64,000 bases of DNA. Origin: Bacteroidota bacterium. Its GTDB lineage: Bacteria > Bacteroidota > Bacteroidia > Chitinophagales > Saprospiraceae. The DNA lies in assembly GCA_963169455.1 (NCBI GenBank), contig CAUJDW010000159.1, positions 1 to 64,000 of the forward strand. Reading direction: 5' to 3'. Shown here piece after piece: positions 31,939 through 42,100 of the stretch (its first letter is position 1; each line of letters opens with the position of its first letter). The notes beneath the pieces are model-generated. The model saw only the letters and a program-made list of their open reading frames with translations. It was not told the origin of the DNA and searched no databases. Made by a program: the position numbers and the translations under genes.

Positions 31939-34900
31939 TTACTTTTGCCATTTTCCCTTCACGCGGTCCACCAGATAGTACACCACAGGCACCAGGTAAA
32001 CGGTCAGGATCAGCGAAGAGAGCAGGCCGCCGATGATTACCCAGGCCAGTCCATTCTTCCACTCGCTGGCCGTGCCTTTTGCCAGAGCGATGGGCAGCAT
32101 GCCGATAGCCATGGCCAATGTGGTCATCAGAATAGGGCGCATCCGTTCTTTCCCGGCAATGATGAGCGCTTCTTTAAAATGCGTGCCTTCCGCTTTGAGC
32201 TGATTGGTGAAATCAACGATCAGGATCGAGTTTTTGGTGACCAGCCCCATCAGCATGATCAGGCCCAGGAGTGCGAACAAACTCAGGTTGCTCATGGATA
32301 GATTCAAGGCCAGAAATGCCCCGATCGCCGCCACCGGAATGGCGAACAAAGCCACAAAGGGATAAATAAAACTATCGTACAAGGCCACCAGGATGAGGTA
32401 GATCAGCAGGAAGGAAATGGCTAAAACGTAACCCAGGGCCCCAAAACTGTCGTTCTGCCGCTTAATATCGCTGCCCCAGGCGAGTTCCACCCCATTCGGC
32501 AATGGATTCTTCTTCAGATAAGCTACCACCTCGTCAGCGACCGTCCCCGAGGGCCGGCCCAGGGCGTCGGCCGTGAGCGTAAGGGCGGGTTGCCGGTCTT
32601 TGCGTTCCAGAAGCGAGGGTGAGCGATCCTGAACCACATCAGCGAATTGCGACACCTGCACCGGAAAGCCCATTGGGTTGAGGATATTCAGCCGGTTCAC
32701 GCTCTGGTAATCCAGGCGGTCGAGATCCTGCAGCCATATTCTGACCGGATATTCCGTATCTCCCTCGGTGAGCGTGGCGTCGTCATTGCCGGTGAACGCT
32801 ATGCGCAGATTTTGCGCTGCATAGGCGGTGTTCAGGCCGAGGCGCTGCATTTTGTCTTTGTCGGGCGCCACCTTGAATTCAGGGCTCCCCTCCTCCACGG
32901 AAAGCTGTACGTTATCCGCGCCGGGAATGCGCTGCACGATTTCCCGCAGCTTCTTGCCCGTGTCCATCACCTGGTCCAGGTTGTTTCCGCTCAAGGTCAT
33001 TTCGATCGGCGCCGTACGGGGAACCAGGCCCAGGGCCGCCATGGAAAACCGGATATGAGGATATTCCTCCTGTAGATCCCGGCGCAGGCGCAACATGAAG
33101 TCTTCGGTCCGCAGGTTGTCGATTTCTTTTTTGGGCTTTAGCTGAACCGTGTACTCCGTTTTATAGGTGGCGCCTACGCCCAGGCTGCCGATCCCCGTAC
33201 CGGGGCCGCCGACGTTACTAAACAGGGATTTGACTTCCGGCAGAGACAAGATGTAGTTTTCGATGGCTAAAGAAACCGCATCGTTTTGCCGGATGGGCGT
33301 GCTCTTGTCAAACTCCAGCGCAAAACGGAACTTGCCCTGGTCGCCTGTTGCGATCAGCTCCTTGCCGATGATGCCCTGCCGCATGACGCCCAGCGTCATG
33401 GCGAAAAGTAAAAGCACGATGCCCGTGAAGATCAATTTATGGCCTAGCACCCAACGCAATTGCCCGCCATACCATTCGATAAACTGATCCAGTTGCTTTT
33501 CAAACCAGATCAGAAAGCGGCTGAAGATATTCGTGGGCTGCAAATCCGCCTTTTTCCCGATGCGGGAAGCCAGCCAGGGGGTTAACGTAAACCCGACCAG
33601 CAAACTCGTCAGGGTGGAAGTAACGACGACCACGGAAAACTGCTTCAACATATCCGCTACGAAGACCTGCAAAAACAGGATCGGCAAGAATACGACCACG
33701 TCCACCAAGGTGATGGACAAGGCGGAGAAACCGATCTCCATCCTGCCTTCCAGCGCGGCTTTGCGTTTTCCCTTGCCCATGTCCAAATGCCGCTGTATGT
33801 TTTCCAGAACCACCACCGCGTCGTCCACGAGGATGCCGATGATCAGGGACATGGCCAGCAGGGTCATCAGGTTCAGGGTGTAGTTGAGCAGCCACATGGC
33901 GGCGAAAGCGGTAATCAGCGAGGTCGGGATGGCGACCAGTACGATGAGCGCGTTCCGGAAACTATGCAGGAACAGGAGCATTACCAAAGAAACGAGGATG
34001 ACCGCCAGGATCAGGTCCTCCAGAACGGCGTTCACCGCAGCGATGGTGTTGTCGGTGCTGTCGTCGGCAATGACGAAGCGCACTTCGTGGCGGGCGTTTT
34101 GTTCTTCGATTTTTTCAAGCGTAGCGCGCACGGCTCTGGAAACGTCTACGGCATTGGCGTCGCCCTGTTTTTTGAGCAGCAGCCCGATGCTGTTCTTGCC
34201 GTTGTAACGGCTGACGGACGTGATTTCCCGGACGCCGTCCGTCACCTCGGCCACATCCTTGACGTAGACCGGGCTGTTGGGCGCCGGCAGAGCGATCTGC
34301 ACATTCCGGATATCTTCCAGGTTGGTAAATTTTCCGGCCAGTCGCACCGAATTGCTTTCTGCGTTGGTTTCTACCTTGCCGGCGGGCAGATCCAAACCTG
34401 AGCGGTTGACCGCCTCCACTACCTGCGCCAGCGAAACGCGATAAAATTTCAGTTTCTCCGGATCGGCCTTTACCTGAATTTCCCGCTCTTCGCCTCCAAG
34501 GAGGGTGATCTCCGCCACGCCTTTGAGTTGCTGGATCTGCGGCAGGTACTCGTCTTTCATCTTTTGGTAAAAGATCGTCCCCGGTAAATTGCTCGTAGCG
34601 CTGATCGACATGATCGGCAGGTCGTTTGGCGAAACCTTGCTCATCACCGGGCTTAAAATGTCGGCGGGCAGGTCCTTCCGGATATTGTCGATGTAGTGTT
34701 GCGCGTCCTGCATGGCTTTGTCCAGGTCCGTGCCGTAGTCCAGGTTGGCTATGATTATCGAAGCGTTGGGCAGCGACTTGGCCACCAGATAATCCACACC
34801 TTCCAGGTTGGACAGGGCGTCTTCAATCTTCCGGGAAACGGATGTTTCCACTTCGCCCGGCTCGGCCCCCGGATAGCCCGTCCTGATCACGATGACCGGC

Positions 34901-35025
34901 TGGTTGAAATCCGGCATGAGTTCATAACTCAGGTTTTTAAACCCGATAATGCCCAACAGCGCAAAGATGCTGAACAGGACGATAATGAGCGAGGGGCGGT
35001 TGATGGATACCTCAGTAATATTCAT
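31939..35025 (-). CDS. RND efflux pump inner-membrane subunit (HAE1/AcrB-like)
   Basis: 1028 residues. It has the duplicated RND layout: 12 membrane helices, with two large periplasmic loops after helices 1 and 7. The proton-relay aspartate motif LIIGILVDDAVVVLENIQRH is present (about 395-415), along with the ALxxxxRxRPILMTTLAMAIGMLPIAL segment near the C-terminus. The hydrophobe/amphiphile exporter subtype (multidrug-like) fits better than the metal (CusA) subtype, because no Met-triad pattern is evident. It starts 6 nt after the adaptor gene and is the last gene of the tetR-tolC-type operon. Confidence 0.95.
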   Translation of the reverse strand: MNITEVSINRPSLIIVLFSIFALLGIIGFKNLSYELMPDFNQPVIVIRTGYPGAEPGEVETSVSRKIEDALSNLEGVDYLVAKSLPNASIIIANLDYGTDLDKAMQDAQHYIDNIRKDLPADILSPVMSKVSPNDLPIMSISATSNLPGTIFYQKMKDEYLPQIQQLKGVAEITLLGGEEREIQVKADPEKLKFYRVSLAQVVEAVNRSGLDLPAGKVETNAESNSVRLAGKFTNLEDIRNVQIALPAPNSPVYVKDVAEVTDGVREITSVSRYNGKNSIGLLLKKQGDANAVDVSRAVRATLEKIEEQNARHEVRFVIADDSTDNTIAAVNAVLEDLILAVILVSLVMLLFLHSFRNALIVLVAIPTSLITAFAAMWLLNYTLNLMTLLAMSLIIGILVDDAVVVLENIQRHLDMGKGKRKAALEGRMEIGFSALSITLVDVVVFLPILFLQVFVADMLKQFSVVVVTSTLTSLLVGFTLTPWLASRIGKKADLQPTNIFSRFLIWFEKQLDQFIEWYGGQLRWVLGHKLIFTGIVLLLFAMTLGVMRQGIIGKELIATGDQGKFRFALEFDKSTPIRQNDAVSLAIENYILSLPEVKSLFSNVGGPGTGIGSLGVGATYKTEYTVQLKPKKEIDNLRTEDFMLRLRRDLQEEYPHIRFSMAALGLVPRTAPIEMTLSGNNLDQVMDTGKKLREIVQRIPGADNVQLSVEEGSPEFKVAPDKDKMQRLGLNTAYAAQNLRIAFTGNDDATLTEGDTEYPVRIWLQDLDRLDYQSVNRLNILNPMGFPVQVSQFADVVQDRSPSLLERKDRQPALTLTADALGRPSGTVADEVVAYLKKNPLPNGVELAWGSDIKRQNDSFGALGYVLAISFLLIYLILVALYDSFIYPFVALFAIPVAAIGAFLALNLSMSNLSLFALLGLIMLMGLVTKNSILIVDFTNQLKAEGTHFKEALIIAGKERMRPILMTTLAMAIGMLPIALAKGTASEWKNGLAWVIIGGLLSSLILTVYLVPVVYYLVDRVKGKWQK

Positions 35026-35031
35026 GCGTTG

Positions 35032-35883
35032 TTAGTTTTGGGCGGGAACGGTTACCTTTCCGAACATACCGGCCTTTAAGGCGTGATTTTGGAAGTTCCG
35101 AACCGAGAATTGGACGGGAAAACTATTGCCGGCGTTGGCCTTGCTGCCGATCATGGAAACCTTGCCCGGCAGCGGCCGGCCGGGGTAGGCGTCGGCGGCC
35201 ACGGTATAAGTCCGGCCGGGCTGGAAATACTTCAGATCGCTTTCTGACACGAGGACGGTGAATTTCAATTGAGCAATATCCATGAGGTGCAACAGCGGGA
35301 CGCCCGGCGCGGCAAAGCCGCCTTCTTCGTTCAGTTTGGCCACGACCACCCCGCCGAACGGCGCCTTGACGGCCGTTTTGTTGATTTGTTCCTGGATCGT
35401 CGCCCGCTGAACCCGGGCGGATTTCAGGCCCAGTTCGGCTTTTTCCAGTTGCACGCCCTGCACCGCGTCGGCTTGAGCCAGAATGGAATAGCGTTTGACA
35501 TCCGCTTCCAGCCCTTCAATCTGTACATCGATGGACTGTAATTGCAGCTGCAGCAAGGCGTCATCCAACTGTACAAGGGTTTGCCCTTCAGACACGATGC
35601 TGCCGGCGTCCACCCAAATGCGGTTGATTTTTCCCTGAACTTCGGCGCTGATTTTGCTTTCCCGGTTTGGCTCAAAGGCGCCCGTGAAGGCCAGGCTGTC
35701 AGATTCTGTTTCCAGCGATTGTTCCGCAGTGGCGCCGCCTTCGGGGATAGTGGTTTCCGACGGATCGAAATGATAGACCCTTTCTTCCGCAACCTGCTTG
35801 TTGCTTATGAGTTTGAAGGCTATTCCTGCGGAGGCTCCGGCCAAAAGGAGGGCCGGGATAAGATATGCGAGGATTCGTTTCAT
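35032..35883 (-). CDS. RND efflux periplasmic adaptor (HlyD/MFP family)
   Basis: 283 residues. An N-terminal membrane anchor (about 4-22) precedes a lipoyl-like half (SKISAEVQGKINRIWVDAGSIVSEGQTLVQLDDALL, about 80-115). Next come an alpha-hairpin (about 118-170), the second lipoyl half (VKAPFGGVVVAKLNEEGGFAAPGVPLLHLMDI) and a beta-barrel. It bridges the RND pump to TolC. It is shorter than AcrA (about 370), lacking much of the membrane-proximal domain. Gaps to its neighbours are 5 and 6 nt. Confidence 0.93.
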   Translation of the reverse strand: MKRILAYLIPALLLAGASAGIAFKLISNKQVAEERVYHFDPSETTIPEGGATAEQSLETESDSLAFTGAFEPNRESKISAEVQGKINRIWVDAGSIVSEGQTLVQLDDALLQLQLQSIDVQIEGLEADVKRYSILAQADAVQGVQLEKAELGLKSARVQRATIQEQINKTAVKAPFGGVVVAKLNEEGGFAAPGVPLLHLMDIAQLKFTVLVSESDLKYFQPGRTYTVAADAYPGRPLPGKVSMIGSKANAGNSFPVQFSVRNFQNHALKAGMFGKVTVPAQN

Positions 35884-35888
35884 GATTT

Positions 35889-37211
35889 TTATTGGTTGAT
35901 TGAGCCGGTGGCTCTTTTAAGTTCCAGGTCGGCTTTGAGATATTCGATAATAGCGTTCAGGTAAGTTTGCTGTGCTTCCCGCAATGCATTGTCAGCCAGC
36001 AGGACATCCGCGAGGGTGGCCGTTCCCTGTTCCTGTTGGAGAACGGCCTGCCGGTAAACCGTTTGGGCGAGTTCAATTTGTTGCGACGAGGTTTGAATGG
36101 TGCGTTCAGCCGTGCTTCGCTGAAGGGTGGCGTTGGCGGCCAACAGATCGTTTTGCGCCTGTATTTGATCTGCCTGGATCGCGCTATTGCGCAATTCAAT
36201 GCTTTTCTGTTCGATCTGCATCCGGGTGGTTCCGTTCCAGATCGGATAATCGGCCCGGACGCCGAAGAACCCAACCGGAAAAAATTTGAGGAAGGGTTCA
36301 GGTTGTTGGCCATAGCCAAAACCGGTAAGCCCGTAATTGGCCAACAGGGAAACCGAAGGCCGCCTTGATTTTTGCAGGGTGTTCAGTTCATTGGCCAACA
36401 GGCGGCTCCGGGTTCTCGCGATTTGGAGGTCCAATGACGGAGCGGCTGAATAATTTACCGCATCCTGCCGCTCTATGGCAGTTTCAACGCTTAGTGGCTT
36501 ATCCAAAGGCAGCCCCATCAAAAATTTCAGGCTGTTCAATACTTGTTCCAGTTTACTTTCCGCCTGCGCCTTTTGAGCGGAAAGCTGCTCGCTCTGCAAC
36601 TGCAATTTGCCCAGGTCGGTTCCCGTGGCAAGCCCCTGTTCCCTCAGCAATTCCATATTGACGAGCAGGTTGTTCACATTGGCCAGGTTACTGTCAATGA
36701 AAATCAACTGGTGGTGCAGCACCTGGGCGTTGTAGTACAGGTTCGCCACCTCGAAAATGACTTGTTCTTCGCTCTTCCGGTACTGCAGGCCGCTCAGTCC
36801 GCCGGCTATCTCGGCGGCCTGTATGCCTCCCTTGATTTGGGGGTTGTACAACGGCATGGCCAACTGGACGTTCGCGCCGATATTGTGAGGCACGCCGAAC
36901 TGGGCGTCTTTGTACATGCCTTCCGGGCCATTAAAAACTTCCAAAGGCAGCAGCTGAGTGGGCAAATGGGTAAAATACCGGTAATCGGCCCCCGCCGTCA
37001 CCCTGGGCAAAAGATTGCCCCTGGCCTCCTGTTGCCGCAACCGGCTGAGCGCCTGATCGTTCCGGCCTGCTTGCAGGGTTTTGTTGAAAACGAGCGCCGT
37101 ATCGACGCATTGCTCCAACGCCAGTGCTTGCGCGCCGCCCCGGCTATACGGGAAAAAGGCGAAAGAAAGGAGCAGCAGGATTATTTGTATGTGAATATTC
37201 ACTAACCTCAT
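35889..37211 (-). CDS. TolC-family outer-membrane efflux channel
   Basis: 440 residues with a signal peptide (about 1-28). Two outer-membrane-efflux-protein repeats follow, with long amphipathic helices (SEEQVIFEVANLYYNAQVLHHQL, ALREAQQTYLNAIIEYLKADLELKRATG). The trimer forms the exit duct for the RND pump encoded just downstream. The ending 'LELKRATG' is typical of Bacteroidota TolC proteins. It starts 12 nt after the cupin gene. Confidence 0.93.
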   Translation of the reverse strand: MRLVNIHIQIILLLLSFAFFPYSRGGAQALALEQCVDTALVFNKTLQAGRNDQALSRLRQQEARGNLLPRVTAGADYRYFTHLPTQLLPLEVFNGPEGMYKDAQFGVPHNIGANVQLAMPLYNPQIKGGIQAAEIAGGLSGLQYRKSEEQVIFEVANLYYNAQVLHHQLIFIDSNLANVNNLLVNMELLREQGLATGTDLGKLQLQSEQLSAQKAQAESKLEQVLNSLKFLMGLPLDKPLSVETAIERQDAVNYSAAPSLDLQIARTRSRLLANELNTLQKSRRPSVSLLANYGLTGFGYGQQPEPFLKFFPVGFFGVRADYPIWNGTTRMQIEQKSIELRNSAIQADQIQAQNDLLAANATLQRSTAERTIQTSSQQIELAQTVYRQAVLQQEQGTATLADVLLADNALREAQQTYLNAIIEYLKADLELKRATGSINQ

Positions 37212-37223
37212 GAGTGAAAAAAT

Positions 37224-37619
37224 TTACTTGATAAGTAGTAATTGGCTGTCCTGAACGCCTCTGACCCAGTGTTTCACCATGGGTTCTATACGGATGTAAT
37301 CGCCGTTGAAGAGGGCCTGCCTACGCCCTTTTTCATCCTCATAGACCGCTTCGCCCGCCACGCATACCAGTAGGGCCTCTACCTTCGTGACGTGTTCTTT
37401 GAGGAGGCCGTCCTTGTTGATCTGCAAGGCGGCCACGGTGGCTTCCGTGCCTTTGAAGAGGGGTTTGGGAGAAACGGCCTGAGCCGGATCGTGCAATGCG
37501 CTGATGTTGCTCATGGTTCTGTTGGTTAAATGGCCAAGATTGCCGGTTGCCGCTTTTTTTTGCACGGCGCAGCCGGCCAGGAATAAGGGGAGAATAACGA
37601 AAAGAAGCATCTTTTTCAT
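37224..37619 (-). CDS. Cupin-fold lipoprotein in the efflux operon
   Basis: 131 residues with a lipobox (LAGC, Cys17). The mature part is a small cupin-like beta-barrel (KEHVTKVEALLVCVAGEAVYEDEKGRRQALFNGDYIRIEPMVKHWVRG). Possible metal ligands are H80-type and H118-type histidines, but the set is incomplete. Its start overlaps the tetR stop by 4 nt (ATGA), indicating translational coupling. Its role beside an efflux pump is unknown; ligand binding or envelope sensing are possibilities. Confidence 0.75.
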   Translation of the reverse strand: MKKMLLFVILPLFLAGCAVQKKAATGNLGHLTNRTMSNISALHDPAQAVSPKPLFKGTEATVAALQINKDGLLKEHVTKVEALLVCVAGEAVYEDEKGRRQALFNGDYIRIEPMVKHWVRGVQDSQLLLIK

Positions 37620-38218
37620 AGGCCAGATCTATTTTTGATTAAAGTAATGAGCGCCAGCAGCATATTTTGCCCCAGCCTTTCGATATCGAATTGAAAATCG
37701 GCGATGCGCCATTTGAACATCTGGAGCCGGAAAGCCCCCATGATAATATGGATGAGCTCTTCGGTGGCAATGGTGTTGGTGAAAAAGCCTTGTTGCTGCC
37801 CCTCCATGATCACGGGCATGAGGTGTTTCATTTTCACCTCCATGATCTTGAGGATGGCGGCGTTGATCTTCGGGCTTTCCTCCAGCAACCCGTCCGAAAA
37901 AACGGCGACCACAAAATGTGGGTTTTTAGAAAAAAAACGAAGCTGATTGACGAAGAGTGCCTCCAGGGTTTCCAAAGGATTAAGGCCTCTGGCAGTGATC
38001 TGCTGCAATCTTTCATCCATATTCTCGGCCAGGTAGGCCAACAGCGCGACGATGATATCTTCCTTGCTGTTGAAATGCCGGTAAATGGCGCTCTCAGAGA
38101 AATTCATTTCCCGCGCCAGGTTCTTGATGGTCAGCCCGCTCACCCCCGAAGCGGACAAGAGCCTGCCCGCCGCTTCGATGATCTCGAACTGCCGGCTGGA
38201 TATAGCCGTCGCTATCAT
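37616..38218 (-). CDS. TetR-family transcription repressor of the efflux operon
   Basis: 200 residues. The N-terminal helix-turn-helix is typical (RQFEIIEAAGRLLSASGVSGLTIKNLAREMNFSESAIYRHFNSKEDIIVALLAY, 9-62), followed by an all-helical ligand domain. Its gene is second in the operon, 11 nt after a small membrane protein and overlapping the cupin gene. A dyad of TetR-operator type at 38655-38670, just before the first start codon, suggests autorepression relieved by an efflux substrate. Confidence 0.92.
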   Translation of the reverse strand: MIATAISSRQFEIIEAAGRLLSASGVSGLTIKNLAREMNFSESAIYRHFNSKEDIIVALLAYLAENMDERLQQITARGLNPLETLEALFVNQLRFFSKNPHFVVAVFSDGLLEESPKINAAILKIMEVKMKHLMPVIMEGQQQGFFTNTIATEELIHIIMGAFRLQMFKWRIADFQFDIERLGQNMLLALITLIKNRSGL

Positions 38219-38229
38219 ATTATTGTTTT

Positions 38230-38640
38230 TTAAGTGTTTTGAACCTTAATCCGGAAAAAAGAAACGCCCAACCAGATCACGGAAGCCGTCATGGCAATTG
38301 CGCCGATAAGCACGAGTATAGGGGGCAACCCCAGGTAAACCTCAGCCAATATCCCGATGGGCATCAAAAGCCCCGTCAGCGCCAAAGCAGAAATGGCCCC
38401 GGCCCTGGAAAGCTGCGCCCGGAAGCGAAGCAGCAAGTAACCGATCAGGATGTTCAGAAAGGCGAACAGGTTGCCGTGGACGTGCGCCAGGCGGGCCTCA
38501 AAGTGCTTGCCGACGGAGTAACTCTCCACCCAGGCTTCCCTCCCAGGAGCGAAATCCCGCAGGTAGATCAGCAGGAAGCCATAAGCCATGAACAAACCCA
38601 TGGTGAGGAAGCCGATCGCGATGTTGTTTTTGCCAGCCAT
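38230..38640 (-). CDS. Four-helix membrane protein, first gene of the efflux operon
   Basis: 136 residues from the ATG at 38640. The longer frame (to 38682) would run through the TetR operator candidate, so the shorter start is preferred. Four hydrophobic segments (about 6-26, 50-72, 80-100, 105-128) carry two histidines in HFEARLAHVHGNLFAFLNILIGYLL, which could bind haem or metal. I do not recognise a named family. It is co-transcribed with tetR, the cupin gene and the pump. Confidence 0.65.
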   Translation of the reverse strand: MAGKNNIAIGFLTMGLFMAYGFLLIYLRDFAPGREAWVESYSVGKHFEARLAHVHGNLFAFLNILIGYLLLRFRAQLSRAGAISALALTGLLMPIGILAEVYLGLPPILVLIGAIAMTASVIWLGVSFFRIKVQNT

Positions 38641-38654
38641 GATTTTGCGTGTTT

Positions 38655-38670
38655 GTGAATACTTACTCAC
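38655..38670. promoter_or_regulatory. TetR-type operator candidate
   Basis: GTGAATACTTACTCAC has GTGA..TA half-sites (6 of 8 paired positions agree) and lies 15 nt upstream of the first start codon of the efflux operon. Position and form fit the operator of the TetR regulator encoded in that operon. Confidence 0.55.
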
Positions 38671-38907
38671 TAAATAACGCACGCGAAGGGCAATTGTTGC
38701 GCCGATTCAAAAAAACAGCCATGAATCCGGAATAAAACAGGCAGCCTTTCCAACTGCGCCTCCCCGGCTTTTTATTGCAAACAAAGGTGGGCGCGAAGTT
38801 TATCCGGCTCTAACCGGAGGAGAATTGCCCATAAGCGCTGCGTTTCCCGGCTGCAAATTATAATAATCAGAAAAATTTAAGATATTTTTATCCTAAAAAT
38901 TAAAACC

Positions 38908-39014
38908 GGCCAGGCTCAAGCGCCGCAGGTTGTCTTTCTATGGTGTCAGATGGAAGGCGCTTCGGAAGCGCCTTCCATCTAATCTCAACCTGTGGCGCTA
39001 CCGCTTGCCTGGCC
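38908..39014. repeat. Nested palindromic element upstream of the second hybrid regulator
   Basis: Three nested inverted repeats share one centre. The outermost is GGCCAGGC (38908-38915) with its complement at 39007-39014. The middle is a 14-bp arm at 38919-38932 against 38986-38999, with one mismatch. The core has perfect 16-bp arms at 38948-38963 and 38965-38980 around a single G. The transcript would fold into a long interrupted stem. It lies in the leader of the regulator gene at 39131, or may be an intergenic REP-like insertion. Confidence 0.75.
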
Positions 39015-39130
39015 CGGCATTCACCCACGCGGCAATGCTTAACTGTTCACCCCGATATCGAAATGGCCATAGCGGCGGATTCCCCTTTCCGCGGGATAAG
39101 GCATTAATCGGATATAGCAAAAAGCTGATA

Positions 39131-42100
39131 ATGGCCGTCCTTGCCGCCTGGGTAAGCGTTACCGGCCTGTTTTCCCAACCAAAATTCACCAACCCTTCCC
39201 GTTTTTCCCATAGGGATGGGCTGCCGGACAACAGGGTGCGGTGCATAACACAGGATGGCGCCGGCTTTATGTGGTTTGGAACCCATGACGGCTTGTGCCG
39301 CTATGACGGATCTGCAGCGGAAGTTTTCAGAAATATCCCCGGCGACAGCCTGTCGCTTTCCGATAACTTTATTAACAGCATTTTTTATGACGAACAGCGC
39401 GACGGCCTTTGGATAGGCACTAAAAGCGGCCTGAATTTTCTTAACCTGTGCACCGGCAAATTCAAACAGTATTTAAACACCCCTGGCAAAGCGGGCTCCC
39501 TGCCCGGCGATGAAATATCCAAAACCATGTTCAAAGACCGCCAGGGAGCGCTGTGGGTTGGCCTGAGCCAGGAAGGATTGCTGCGCTACATCCCTTCGCG
39601 CGATCAGTTTGACCATTATGCTTATCAGCCCGGCGGGGCGGAAAAAGGCAGCCGGCTCAATCGGATAAACCACATTACAAAAATCGGCCAGGACCTGTAC
39701 AACGATTCCATTCTATGGGCAGGCACGGCCTCAGGGCTCCTGAAGTTCAACAAATACCGGAAAGAATTCACCCGCTACTACTACCTGGCGGCGGATGGCC
39801 GGTCAAATATTCTGCTCAATGCGGTCGAAACGTTTTACCTCCTTCCCGACGGGCGCCTGCTGCTGGGCTGCTGGGGCGGTTTCCTCGTCCTGTTCGATCC
39901 GGCCAACGGAAGTTTTTCCCATTTTTCAGCTACGCTGAACACCGCCCGGTTCCCGGAAAAGCAGGGCGTCGTTTACGATATCCTGCGAAAATCGGATACG
40001 GAGGTATGGGCATCCACCAAACAAGGCATGATCGTTTATGACTTCGATTGCGGAAGCATTACCTCCGAACAATTGAATGATCCCGAAACAAACGCGTACT
40101 ACCGGGCTTCTTTCCTGGACAGGGGCGGGCGGGTGTGGGGCAAGTCCTCCGAAGGGGTGTATTGTTACGGCCCGCTGAGTGAACAGTTCCGGAATTTTTC
40201 GCTCGACCCTTTCTGCACGGCTAAGCGCTTTGTGGTATCCGATGTCCTGCCTGCAAGGAAAGAAAGCAAATTGTATGCCGTTATTCCCGGGGGGAAAGGG
40301 CTTTACACCCTGGATCCGCCCACCGGGCAATGGTCCGTCATTCCCGCCGCGGCATCCTTCCTTAACAGCCGGAATGCCTTCAAGTTGAGGAGCGCGCTCT
40401 TTCTAAGGGATGGCCGGCTACTGCTCGTGGAAGAGAACAGGCTGTTCACCCTGTCCTCAAACGGCAAATCTCTGGTTCCTTTTCCCGTTCAACCCAACGG
40501 CCTTGCCGCAAAGTACATGGAGGCGCTGCAGGACCGGCAGGGGCGCGTCTGGATCACGAGTGTGGACGGTGGGTTGTTCAGCATGGATCTGGGAAATGAA
40601 AGCATCCTGAATTTCAAGGACGGGCTGCTGGGGAAAGAAGAACAAGGGAAAGGCATTCTCATCAAAGCCATTTTTGAGGATAGCCGCCACAACCTCTGGA
40701 TTGCCGTCAACGACGGGTACAGCGTGTACGACAGCCGTCGGGACAGGTTCCTCAACTTCCGGCTGGACAGGGATACCGCCTATGCTTTCAGGAGTATCGA
40801 AAACTTCGCCGAAGGCCCCTCAGGAAGGATACTCCTGGCGGGAGGGCATGACGGAATCGGGATCGCCAACGCCCTGGATCCAGGCCAGGGCATTACCGGC
40901 AGGCTGGAAATAGCCGCAGATACTCCGGTAAAACCGGCCGGAATAGTGAAAGACAAACAGGGAAATTTTTGGTGCTATGATGAAAAAAACCTGAAAAAGA
41001 TCAACGCCAGGGATGAAACGCTGGAAAAATTTGACGGATTCCACGGGCTTCGAAGTAAAAAGGACGATCCGGAATACCTGCCCATCAATGGCCTGCGCGC
41101 GCTCCCCGACGGGCAAATCGCTGTCCTTTACAAGGACGGGCTGGGGTTCAGCCTGTTCCATCCCGACAGCCTTCGGAAAAACGAAGAATTGCCGCAGCCT
41201 TATGTGCGTTCCTTCTCCGTCCTTGGACAAAAAACAGCTGCCGACACCTCCCTTTATTACCTGAGCAGGATCACGCTGCCTTACAGCCGGAACTTTTTCT
41301 CTTTTGAATTTTCTGCAATTGCCTATATCCAACCCCATAGAGTCCGTTTTAAATACAAACTGGAAGGCCTGGACAAGGATTGGATATATCCTCCGGCAAA
41401 CCGGCCTTATGCGAGTTACTCCAATGTGTGGGAAGGAAAATACACGCTCAAGATCATGGCGGCGAATAGCGAAGGCATCTGGAATCACCGCCCATATACC
41501 CTGAAGATACACATTTTGCCCCCCTGGTACCGCAGTTGGTGGGCCTTGTTGTTATATGCGGCAGCTATCGCAGGCGCCGGCTTTGCCGCATACCGTTTTC
41601 TCCGTTACCGCCTGATGATTGAAATGAAGCTGGAGCAGGACCGGGCCGAAGCGCAACGGCTCTACGAACTGGACGAGGCCAAAACCCGGCTCTACACCAA
41701 CATCACCCACGAATTTCGCACCCCGCTGACGGTCATCAGCGGAATGGCGGAGCAAATCCACGAAAACCCCGGCCGGTGGCTGGAAGAAGGGACGGAAATG
41801 ATCGGGCGCCATAGCGCAAACCTGCTCCACCTGGTTGGCCAGATGCTGGCCCTGTCCAGGCTCGAAGCCGGCATGCTGGCCGTCCACCTGGAACAGGGCG
41901 ACATCGTAGCCTATATACGCTACCTCGCCGAATCCTTCCACTCCAGTGCAGCGGCAAAGAACATCAGCCTATCCTTTGAAAGCCAATGGGAAAGCCTGGC
42001 CATGGATTTCGACCCCGACAAAATCATGATGATCGTTTCCAACCTGTTGAGCAATGCCATCAAGTTTACACCGGAAGGGGGCTCGGTTCGCGTCAGGCTG

